From Notospermus geniculatus (taxonomy: Eukaryota > Nemertea > Pilidiophora > Heteronemertea > Lineidae): a DNA stretch of 64,000 nucleotides. The notes beneath the pieces are model-generated. The model did no database searches, was not told where the DNA came from, and saw only the letters and a list, made by a program, of their open reading frames with translations. The stretch covers positions 197,241 to 261,240 of the forward strand of contig NMRB01000195.1 in assembly GCA_002633025.1 (NCBI GenBank), read 5' to 3'. The stretch's first letter is position 1; every line of letters begins with the position of its first letter. Positions 56,301-64,000 of the stretch are shown here, one piece after another. The position numbers were made by a program, and so were the translations under genes.

Positions 56301-59300
56301 AAAAAAATCATCTTTCATGCTTAACCTCTTCACTTCTGGAATTCCGTCTCTGATGTCGGGACGCAACCATGGTGTCATGTACTTATGTGTACTGGAACTG
56401 TGTATGGTAAGTGCAATACCCGGTACATATGATGTCATGATGAGGCAAATGCTGTATCTGTAGTGAAGGAGTTAATATTCAGTGCTGTTTACAACCAAAT
56501 CTGAATAACCCTGGTGTTTCTACTAAGAATATTTTCATGATTTCAGGTGTCAATTCGTGACAAAGTGTTTGAGATCCTGATGTATTTCACTGAGCATGAC
56601 GATGAAGACATCCGACATAAGGCATTGACAGGCGTTGGTTTCCTTTGTATCCGGTACTATGACTTCATGTTACAAACACANNNNNNNNNNNNNNNNNNNN
56701 NNNNNNNNNNNNNNNNNNNNNNNNNNNNNNNNNNNNNNNNNNNNNNNNNNNNNNNNNNNNNNNNNNNNNNNNNNNNNNNNNNNNNNNNNNNNNNNNNNNN
56801 NNNNNNNNNNAATTTGGAAACGTTTCTGATTTTGGAAGCCCAGCGATTCCGATATTGGAAACGTTTCCTTTTTCGGAAGCGGTTTTCGATTCCGATATCG
56901 GAATCTTTGTAGGCCTTCTTGCACGTTAGGCCCAATCGGGATATGAAAAGCAAAAATCGGGAAGTGTTTTTTTCCACTAACAGATGGCAGCACCTGTGAC
57001 CTTGTATTTCACGGCGTGAAATCTGAATTGCTGGCGTAAGTTGGCTGCAATCATCGATAATCCTCCATTATCATCATCAAAAGGCTCAGTTCCGCCAGAA
57101 TCTCTATCTCTTGGCTTCCAAATTCGGAAACGTTCCCGCTACATTGGAATCGAAAATAGCTTCCAAAAAAAGAAACGTTTCCAAAGTCGGAAACGCTTCC
57201 AATTTTGGAACTTTCCCGAACTGATATTGCTTCTGTTATTGTAAGAGAATTGAATTATTGTGCAATTATGCAATTATTAGAATTGAATTATTGTGCAGAC
57301 ACAATAAACTACAATGATGTTCACACACACGCATACTTGTATTCATCTTCATTCTTTCCTGTTAGTGTTAGGCAAAATTGTAGTAGGCAAAGTGGGAAGT
57401 AGGCAAAATAAGAGTAGGCAAAATGGGAAGTAGGTGAGATTGATATTAGGCGGAATGGGAAGTAGGCAAGATTGATATTAGGCAGAATGGAAAGTAGGAA
57501 AAAATAGGAGTTGGCGAGATAGGTAGTAGGCAAAATATAGTAGTCCAAGTGAGTTTAGGCGAAATAGGGTTAGGCAAAATGGGAGTACACCAAATATTGA
57601 GCATCCAACTTGCTGTCCTTGAGATGATTTTCATAAAATTGTTCTCTTTTCCTAGTTGTCCTCTCCAAACTGATGGCTCAACACGTGCGGAATCCCATGA
57701 GTCCAACATTTGTACAAAGTCGTCCAACCCTCCTCAGGTCACTCTTCACAGTAGGCTTACTCTGCCAGCACTTTGACTTTGATTCAAAAGAAATGGGAGA
57801 AGCCAAAGTAAGTGTACAACTCTTCAAATTAAAAAAAAATCATCTTTCATGCTTAACCTCTTCACTTCTGGAATTCCGTCTCTGATGTCGGGACGCAACC
57901 ATGGTGTCATGTACTTATGTGTACTGGAACTGTGTATGGTAAGTGCAATACCCGGTACATATGATGTCATGATGAGGCAAATGCTGTATCTGTAGTGAAG
58001 GAGTTAATATTCAGTGCTGTTTACAACCAAATCTGAATAACCCTGGTGTTTCTACTAAGAATATTTTCATGATTTCAGGTGTCAATTCGTGACAAAGTGT
58101 TTGAGATCCTGATGTATTTCACTGAGCATGACGATGAAGACATCCGACATAAGGCATTGACAGGTGTTGGTTTCCTTTGTATCCGGTACTATGACTTCAT
58201 GTTACAAACACAACTCAAGGAGTACTATAAGTACCTTCTTGTGGAAAGTCCATCCATAAAACTCAAGTGTCAAACACTACGGAATCTCGAAATGTACCTC
58301 GTGGAGGAGGAGGCCAAGATGATCAAAGCTGACCATGAATGTAAGTCTGTTATGATCTGAGTTATGATCCTTGAGAAAACGGAAAAAGCTGCCAATTGCA
58401 GGGATTATTTGTTGTACTGTTCAGAATAATTGCTGCAATTTGCAGCTAAATAGCTTTCTCCATTTTCTCGAGGATCACAACTCAGATTCCTCAATTGACG
58501 AAAGCGAACAGCCCCTTTACATCAAAATCGCAGATGTGAGGTTGGAGAGTTCTGGAATTGCAATACTTCAGCTTCTCCGTTTGGTGGTGATTGACATTGG
58601 TGACCACACAGCAGGCTCAATATCTTCAAATTAAAATCCTGACACAGACACTTTTGGTATGATAATGTTGGAGGAGCTTGATCCCAGTGGCAAAGCCAGG
58701 TCCCTCTGACCTTACGACTGCAATTTTGTGTGTGTCTGTTGATGCAGAGGCAGCACTTTGGCACCAAAGTATTTCAATCCCTACAGTGGTGCTATTTGGC
58801 TCTTTTCAGGGAGAAAAAGGGCCAAAGGAGAGGATTTGAAGGAGATGGGTGATATTCAGTCTGGGATGGCAAGTACTGTGATGCAGATCTATTTGAAAGA
58901 GACGTTAGAATCGTTTTTCCATGCAAGTCCTCAGGTGCGGTTGGCAGCTCTCGCCATTGTCAGTCTAGTCTTGCGGCAAGGATTAGTTCATCCTGTCCAG
59001 GTGAGTGGTGTTGACTTGGTCCCTTTGTTAGACTACTGGAGTGTGTCAATTTCTTGCAATTTATTAATCTGCAGTCCCCCAAAAATGCTGACCTTGTAAG
59101 AAATCTTTATAAATTTAACAGTAGGAGAAATTGCGGCATAACTTTAGGGGCCACCAATATGGTGCGCTAACTATGCTGGTCCCCTCCTTGTCCTTTGAAG
59201 GTCGCATTCAGAAATATTCCTCGGGAAGCTCAGGGGAGGCGCGAGAGTGTTCAGAAAGGTATTGGCAAGATGCCCAGGCTTCCTCGAGCCTGGCCGAAGT

Positions 59301-62300
59301 GAGCGACTTGCCGAGTCGCTCACTTGGGGAAACTCCCGACATGCATTTCGTTTCCTTTCTTTCAAAATGCATGGGCGAACACGTTACCATGCAATGGTGA
59401 GCTATGTTGGGACCGGGCACCAGTCTAGCTAAACATGGAATATTTCATGACTGCGACGCCAGACTAGTACCTTTCCCCGAAAAGCGCAAATATCGTTCGG
59501 AAATTCGCCTTCACTGGGCATGCTCACAATCTCCGAGAGAAGCACCAGAAACTTCCTCAGGGAAGGTTTCCAAACACACTGGAAATAAATGGATGTCATT
59601 CACCCTCTTATTTTACACTTTCAGTGTGTACCGTATCTAGTGGCCATGGGAACAGATTGTGACAACACAATACGAGTGAAGGCAGATCAGCAGCTTCAAG
59701 AAATAGACAAGAAGTATCCAGGATTCATTCACGTAAGCTCAGGTCTTCATTCATTGAACTCTCTCCGCACGGTGCTGCGATTGCATGTGGACAACTGACT
59801 GCCCTCAGTCTTTGAAATATGTGAGGCAGTCTAGGAAAATCTCTCAGATGTTGCATTTGGGGAAGTGTTAATGGCATTGGTGAACCCGCACATTTCAATA
59901 GCTGAAATATGCTTTGTAATAGGTAAACAGTAGCAGATCAGTGCACAGGCAACCTGACAGCCCTTGCTGTCCCTCATTCAGTGACATTCGACGGGTTTTC
60001 CTAGGCCACCTCACATATAATCTCACTGGATTCACTCGTGTCTGGCATCCATCTGCAACTTTTAGGATGCATACACATTTCAGAAAATGTCTATAAAGTT
60101 TTCTTATATGTATATTCTTTTCCCTTTCAGATGAAAGCATTACAAGGAATCAAGATGTCATATCGTCTACAAGTCATCCTCCAAAACGAACAATCAGAAC
60201 CTATCCGGGGAATCCGGTACACCACGAACCAACAGTCACAAGCTACAAATTGCACAGCACTCAATTCATTCCTGTACTCCGTTGTCCGAAGTAGTAGGCA
60301 GCAACGACGAGCCATCCTCACGTCATTAATCAACCTCTTTGACGATTCATCAGTAAGTAATTGTACCGGTACATGTTACTCCCTCTTTTGTCTGACTTTG
60401 AGTTTCATTTTCCAAATGGCGGCCAGAAATTTCTTATCCTCACTGTACCAAGTTCGTGAAAACATAATGCCCCACCAGTTGATGGATGTTGGTTTAACTG
60501 TTACTTTGAAAAGTTTGTCAGTTATATGCCTTGTCTTTTGCAGAATACACCACTGCCAGAGTTGCTGTATCTTGCTGATAATCTAGCAAACTTTCCCTAC
60601 CAGTGCCATGATGAACCCTTGTACATAATTCATCAAATTGACATCGTTGTGTCTGTGTCTGGATCAAATATCATTCAGTCCTTCCGAGAGGTAAGTCTTC
60701 ATTATAAAGTAATGCCTTATGAAATGCATTTAATGGCTTTGAGATCAAAACACCCAAAGGATCCTGCATCAGGGTCTAGATGAGTACCGTATACAGACTT
60801 CAGTGTGAAACCTGTTAGCGATTCATGTATACAGGTATTGGCCAACTGCACACCACCTGAACCATTCTTATCTTTCTTTTCTATAGAATTTCTTCCCAGA
60901 GAAAATCAACGAGAACGGAGAACTCCGGATCGACGATGAGGAGGACGAAGACAACAAGGATGTGCTGATCTGTAAGTAAAGTGACAGTAAATAGATGCGT
61001 TATGAAAGAAAACGTGTTTAGGATGGTCACTGTAGTCTTCTCCAATAGATGGTTTTACTTTGTCTGTGTATGCCATTTCCTGGTGGAGCTTCTTACCAAC
61101 AACAGCTACCCTGGTTGTAGAAACAACACTAACATTACTAAATTGATACTTTATGAAAGAAAACGTCTTTAGAATTGCCACTGTATTTGGTCGTTTGTAG
61201 TCTTCTGTGTCTGTTAGTAGTCTTTTAATACATAGATTTACTTTGACTGTGGGCCATTTCCTGGTGGAGCTCCATCCCAACAGCTACCCCGATTGTTGAT
61301 TTCATGTGGTCGTATTTCTTCACTAATAAAGTGGCTTGTTAATTTCAGCACGGGTACCGGACAATGCAGGGACATTGCAAAACCTTTGTAGGCGCTCACA
61401 GGGTTGCATTCTACTGCTCGTCATCAAGCATCACTTGAAAGATATGTACGGATTCACGGACAGTAAAATCCATCGGTACTCACCGAACGAATCTTCCAAA
61501 GTGCACGAGAAACCTGTCAGCAGGCGGACTGGTATCCCATTCGAACCCAAGCAGGCCTTGGAGATTCTTAGGAAGGGTGAACAGGCAACGACTGTCGACG
61601 ATCAGGGCAAAGCGTGTATTGCTGAAGAGTACTTAGACGTAAGTGCTGTCTTAGTATCATTGAATACATCTTAAATGTTAGAGAAGTGTATGTACATACA
61701 GTGGATCTTCAGTTTCTCAGTTTTTGTGTTGCTGAATACTTATTGGGATGAGGAGTCTGAATGCTTTCATTCGATTTTGCGGCTACTCCATTTTCATCAA
61801 TAATTTCAGTTCAAATACTTGATGATGAGCATCGATCCAGCTGACGAAGATGAGGATGAAGAAACAAGCCGTTTGCCAGGTAGTGGTCGTGGTACACCTC
61901 TACCGGGGGCGAGGACACCTGGTGCGGAGTCTGGAACAGTCGTCGATGCAGTGGAGAATGAAACTCAGGGACCCATGAACACAGAAGAAGGTGAAGGACA
62001 GACGGAAGTGGCGAATCCAACTCACGTACCTCAGCAGCTACCGGTAGTTGATAGACATATTGAACACTTGCACCAATCACGACATGTAAGTTCCTTTGTA
62101 CTTTGTGTTTGTGTATTGACCTTGCATCATAAGTGTAGTCATCTGTTCCTGAACAACCACGGCCAACTGCCAGGAACCTCCTGGTTGCCGCGAACCTCTG
62201 AGGTTTGTGGCAGTTAGCCCAGGATAGCAGGATATCAGGCCAAGCATCTCCTAGACATGGTCCCTCTTCGGATTTCACCTGAAACTTCTGTCTATTGATG

Positions 62301-62560
62301 TTAAAGCTTTCTCTCTGCAGGTTCGCAATTTGCCCGTTGCCCCTTCACAACCTCATCACGTGTCAAAGCACAGTTACTTATTGGAAAAGAGACGGTCAGC
62401 ACCAACGAAGTCACGACAGCCAAAACCTCATCATACGACTACACCGAGGTCAAAACCGCCAAAGAAAAAGAAGCAGAAGAAACGAGTGAGACGTATTAGT
62501 GATAGCGAAGAAGAGGACGACGAAGATGATATCGACAGTGATCCAGATTTCACCGTCTAG
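38125..62560 (+). CDS. NIPBL: NIPBL (Nipped-B/SCC2) cohesin loader, middle part missing from the assembly
   Basis: Two in-frame exon series on the same strand are the two ends of one NIPBL gene: an N-terminal series (38125-44317, 436 codons) and a C-terminal series (49637-62560, 1482 residues plus stop). NIPBL with MAU2/SCC4 loads cohesin onto chromosomes and stimulates its ATPase for loop extrusion; it acts in the nucleus. The N-terminus (MNGEIPSVPITTLAGVASLTD) is the MAU2-binding end. The C-terminal series is the HEAT-repeat hook. Human NIPBL has about 800 residues between the points where these series end and begin. Here the joining exons are in different phases and no exon fits between, so the model as it stands is not translatable across 44317/49637. 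Confidence 0.93.
41920..42579. mobile_element. CAG-ended transposon in NIPBL intron 6
   Basis: Termini CAGGGTTTCCAAAGGA and GGTCCTTGGAAACACTG are inverted repeats, flanked by ATTGTT (41914-41919 and 42580-42585). The interior has no convincing transposase. Ends resemble the elements at 8574-8727 and 48776-49075, which also have short (5-bp) duplications. Confidence 0.75.
44366..45604. repeat. Cluster of seven identical 15-mers, GTTACGTATGTTACA
   Basis: Exact copies start at 44366, 44546, 44701, 44723, 45408 (reverse), 45423 and 45590. The reverse and forward copies at 45408-45437 form a perfect 30-bp palindrome. The sequence between copies is not repeated in any obvious way. It lies just after NIPBL exon 8, in the stretch where the gene's middle exons should be. 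Function unknown. Confidence 0.9.
45971..46507. repeat. Satellite-like tandem repeat, ~205-bp unit
   Basis: Units start with TCGCTTTGAAATTGA-like sequence at 45971, 46175 and 46381 (periods 204 and 206). Each contains GACGAAAGGTAGCTCTCAG-like, TCATTATCTTG, CGGAGATATTTGACTTCAAG and AACACGCTGTCAATTTC phrases. The third unit is cut at a single N (46507), so the array is probably collapsed or misjoined there. Confidence 0.85.
46508..46680. repeat. CCCCATTC-rich low-complexity tract
   Basis: Repeated TCCCCATTCCCCATTCCCACC and CATTTGAAATTAACAGACATT phrases directly after the single N at 46507. Confidence 0.7.
47032..47086. repeat. Perfect hairpin, 25-bp arms and 5-base loop
   Basis: Arms 47032-47056 and 47062-47086 are exact reverse complements around the loop AGAAA. 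The arms include GTAGGCCTACGTACAT. See findings. Confidence 0.9.
47121..47151. repeat. Perfect palindrome, 15-bp arms around one C
   Basis: GTGTACAATGTACAT, a single C, then its exact reverse complement. A related CATGTACATTGTATAC follows at about 47157. Confidence 0.9.
47612..47772. mobile_element. Palindromic MITE
   Basis: The left arm ATACCACAGGCCACTG..GCATTGCTTATTGGGGG..GGAAAAGGTATG is matched inverted by CATACCTTTTCC..CCCCCAATAACCAATGC..CAGTGGCCTGTGGTGAT. About 160 bp, arms ~50 bp, non-coding. Confidence 0.8.
48776..49075. mobile_element. CAG-ended MITE
   Basis: Ends CAGTGTTCTCCAC and GTGGAGAACACTG are exact inverts, flanked by the 5-bp repeat AGTCC (48771-48775 and 49076-49080). The interior has repeated CCGCCCCTCTTAAAAA phrases. 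300 bp, no coding frame of interest. Confidence 0.8.
49147..49589. mobile_element. PIF/Harbinger-like MITE 47 bases upstream of NIPBL exon 9
   Basis: Ends GGCCGTGCGTAATTAATTC and its near-exact inverse (GAATTAATTACGCATGGCC) continue through CTATGTTTCGNGTCCC. They are flanked by TTA (49144-49146 and 49590-49592). The TTA duplication and GGCC ends match the 19717-20053 element in type. Its right end lies between the branch region and the exon 9 acceptor at 49636. Confidence 0.75.
49637..62560 (+). CDS. NIPBL: NIPBL C-terminal exons (HEAT-repeat body and tail)
   Basis: Exons: 49637-49871, 50194-50429, 50730-50870, 51010-51092, 51223-51352, 51568-51711, 51931-51987, 52226-52312, 52667-53014, 53148-53246, 53444-53590, 53957-54091, 54295-54447, 54572-54680, 54848-54984, 55189-55329, 55581-55674, 57656-57807, 58079-58340, 58810-59000, 59625-59732, 60131-60352, 60544-60690, 60887-60971, 61349-61638, 61810-62085, 62321-62560. 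They are in frame throughout (1482 residues). Landmarks shared with vertebrate NIPBL include EEDYRPLFENFVQDLL, NKPEWPAAELLLSLLGRLL, ARQFYIAQWFRDST, DMQRGVHGRL, MIRRVNDEEGIKKLV, KADQQLQEIDKKY, NLANFPYQ and SVSGSN. The tail ends with a basic run (PKKKKQKKRVRR) and an acidic end (EEEDDEDDIDSDPDFTV). The exons at 56124-56275 and 56547-56680 are a second, gap-truncated copy of 57656-57807 and 58079-58340, with only silent differences. Confidence 0.95.
50474..50672 (+). mobile_element. MITE family member, copy 3, in a NIPBL intron
   Basis: Ends CCACAGCAAAACCAGGCGCATG and CATGCGCCTGGTTTTGCTGTGG are inverted. The interior matches 32528-32734 (TTTCTTCCATTCTCTCCTGGTG and flanks). It has a local ATCAGATCAGATCAG repeat and is not interrupted. 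Confidence 0.8.
53280..53405 (+). mobile_element. tRNA-derived SINE fragment in a NIPBL intron
   Basis: TGGCGCAGTGG fits a polymerase III A-box and GTGTTCAATTCCC, about 50 bases on, fits a B-box. A TACATGTA lies between the boxes. No tRNA cloverleaf is formed. Confidence 0.6.
55753..56680. repeat. Duplicated NIPBL block, copy 1, ending at the N gap
   Basis: From GATATTGCTTCTGTTATTG on, this matches 57223-58210 and includes NIPBL exon 56124-56275 and the start of the next exon (56547 onward), which is cut at 56680 by the gap. The two coding differences from copy 2 are silent (GAG/GAA, GGC/GGT). It probably represents the other allele. Confidence 0.95.
55866..56035. repeat. Minisatellite-like GTAGGCAAAATGGGAA array
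   Basis: Degenerate tandem units of about 15-20 bases built on GTAGGCAAAATGGGAA in the intron before exon 56124. The copy at 57365-57600 is longer and ordered differently, so repeat number varies between the two block copies. Confidence 0.8.
56681..56810. other. Assembly gap (130 N)
   Basis: Run of unknown bases interrupting a NIPBL exon copy. It separates two copies of the same block. Confidence 0.99.
56811..57222. mobile_element. Palindromic element present beside block copy 2, left end in the gap
   Basis: GGAAACGTTTCC-like and GCGGTTTTCGATTCCGATATC phrases near 56820-56910 reappear inverted at about 57140-57205 (GGAATCGAAAATAGCTTCC, GAAACGTTTCCAAAG). It is absent where copy 1 begins (55740-55753), so it looks like an allele-specific insertion whose left end is hidden by the N gap. 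Confidence 0.6.
57223..58210. repeat. Duplicated NIPBL block, copy 2
   Basis: Second copy of 55753-56680, continuous with the rest of the gene to the right. It lacks the CATGTA present at 55994-56001 (a plain TA at 57541-57542). It contains complete exons 57656-57807 and 58079-58340. Confidence 0.95.
61000..61295. repeat. Direct tandem duplication, ~150-bp unit
   Basis: TATGAAAGAAAACGTNTTTAG occurs at about 61001 and 61151. CCATTTCCTGGTGGAGCT and CAACAGCTACCC follow in both units. It lies within the NIPBL intron between exons ending 60971 and starting 61349. Confidence 0.8.
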
Positions 62561-64000
62561 TCGGATGATACGAAACCGGGGCAAAGAACACAGGAGGCCA
62601 AGTCCGGATCTGCATTCCATTTTAATCTTAACGGATGTGGAGTCGATGTGGTTATTGACAATAAAACGCAACGATTCACAGCTTCTTGTGTTCTTTGTTC
62701 GCATGCCTTTGTGCCATGATGAACACTGCAATAACCGCAGTATTAGATTATCATCATCTCTGATGATGAGTTGTGCCGAAACTCAAACTGCCAGTTGTAA
62801 ATAGTGTGCTGCCATTTTTGTTGGGCAGCATTGTTCATGTACAGTAAAATGCTTAGAGCTTGTACTGCGCCATGACATTGTTGGATCTGCAGTTTTTATT
62901 TTATCTATACAAACATTTGTCGAGTTAGATGAAAGTGCGTCATTCAATGAATGAGAGGTCACTGAGGGATTTTATTTTTGCACAACTGACAGTGAGTGTA
63001 GCTGTCTTTGCTGTTTTAATTGGGTGTCAAAAGATTGACATCGTAAATGTCTGTATTGTGATGGTGGTGATTCAAACTGCCCACTTCATTCATGTCCTCG
63101 ATTTGTGACAGAAAAGGAAATATTGTCAAATGAAATGTTTGTCTTCTTATTTAGGAGTAGTGTGAATTGACCCAGACTTCATGATGTGTGCCATTCAACT
63201 CTGGGAAACCAGTTTGAGAAAGAAAAATTATTGGAAAATCCAACAGTGCGAATAAAAATCTGACACCCTTTGAAATCCTGTGTTTAACCAACTATTTTGT
63301 TGGAATACACCAAATTTTGGTATTGAAGGTTCCTCAGTATTGCGAGTGTGCAACTCATTGATATTGTCAACTCCCCTCAAATTTTGTTTTGTTGTGTGCC
63401 ATAGGGTCACACACCTTGTATGGTGCTCTATAAAATGGAAAAGAAATGGAATCTGAAATAATATCTTGGTCATTGAGTTTCTTTCTACGTACATGTATGA
63501 TGCTGGTTTTGTCATGGTTAATGCATTAAAAACTTTGTGTTTTTCAGATGAAATGGATTGGGCATTCTATGAAATGGTGTTAGCCTCATGAATTCTCCAG
63601 TATTTCTCTTAAGTGCTTTGAATTTTAGGTGAATGAAGAACATTGGAAGATGTACATCTATTGCCCTGAGGACTAGAAGAGAGTGCAGGTGTAATTGATC
63701 TACATGTACATGTAAGGTCCAGTCAGTCAGTGCACGGCCAAGTTTTTGGTTTGGTGATATCCAATTTTCATATTTCTTTTAGGATCGCTTACCATACTAG
63801 ACTTAAGGTGGCTCAAACTGAATAAAAGTCCCCAGGTCTGTAAATGCCAGACACTTCCACGTGTATGTGCCAAGACATCTATTGGTTAATGATTAAAGCA
63901 ATGTTTACACCACGAAGGCCAAAATAAATTTAGCTGTAGTCAAGACCCTTGTCACTGAATGGAGGCTTGAGCCTGGTTTTCCCTGACTGGGTCACGTACA
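62561..64000 (+). other. NIPBL 3' UTR and downstream flank
   Basis: AT-rich sequence after the TAG at 62558-62560. Candidate AATAAA signals occur near 62660, 63251, 63821 and 63905; which is used cannot be told. No other gene is seen. A TACATGTACATGTA chain lies near 63701. Confidence 0.5.

Noticed and set aside
59211-59565. Possible inverted-repeat element in a NIPBL intron (short hairpin GTGAGCGACTTGCCGAGTCGCTCAC near 59299)
   Set aside because: A short local hairpin is clear but I could not define matching outer ends or a target duplication, so no element is called.
61811-62278. 155-codon minus-strand open frame
   Set aside because: It is the antisense shadow of the NIPBL exon 61810-62085, which has correct splice sites and homologous context on the plus strand.

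Overview
The window reads as nuclear DNA of an invertebrate animal. Genes are split into many short exons with GT/AG introns, the proteins resemble their animal orthologues, and the introns are packed with short inverted-repeat DNA transposons. Palindromic octamers of the form TA-NNNN-TA (TACATGTA, TACCGGTA, TAGGCCTA) are very common, a look I associate with marine invertebrates such as echinoderms. I cannot name the species, and all family assignments rest on remembered protein similarity, not on a search.

Layout: (1) 650-2112, + strand, the 3' end of NDUFAF2, a complex I assembly factor. (2) 3901-24871, + strand, a complete ANKRD13C-type gene (12 exons, 431 codons) whose exons 5-9 are present twice. 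(3) 24872-31631, a gene-poor convergent interval that also holds a duplicated block and a decayed GIY-YIG relic. (4) 36459-31632, - strand, a complete SCP2/SCPx gene (13 exons, 536 codons, peroxisomal C-terminus AKL). (5) 38109-62560, + strand, NIPBL, the cohesin loader. SCP2 and NIPBL are divergent and probably share a promoter region near 36.5-36.9 kb. The genes are housekeeping genes with no shared pathway.

Assembly state matters. Three pairs of nearly identical blocks (11600-17352 / 17353-22276; 25671-27575 / 28656-31002; 55753-56680 / 57223-58210) look like the two alleles of a very polymorphic diploid placed end to end. Exon differences are all silent, breakpoints fall in repeats or beside a 130-base N gap, and splicing both ANKRD13C copies together would give an immediate stop. 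NIPBL also lacks its middle: the exon ending at 44317 and the exon starting at 49637 are out of phase, and the 5.3 kb between them holds only repeats and two stray N bases.

The most interesting signal comes from comparing these allele pairs. Six clean differences are a precise gain of CATGTA or CCGGTA at a TA dinucleotide. These are the footprints expected when TA-target DNA transposons with CA..TG or CC..GG ends excise. Elements with exactly those ends are present (15855-16903 and 30206-30730), each with an empty TA site on the other allele. One inserted into the TA of an existing TACATGTA, so its excision would give the compound TACCGGTACATGTA seen elsewhere in the window. Other structures of note are seven copies of the 15-mer GTTACGTATGTTACA in 1.24 kb of a NIPBL intron, a perfect 25-bp-arm hairpin at 47032-47086, and a nested transposon pair at 8.5 kb.
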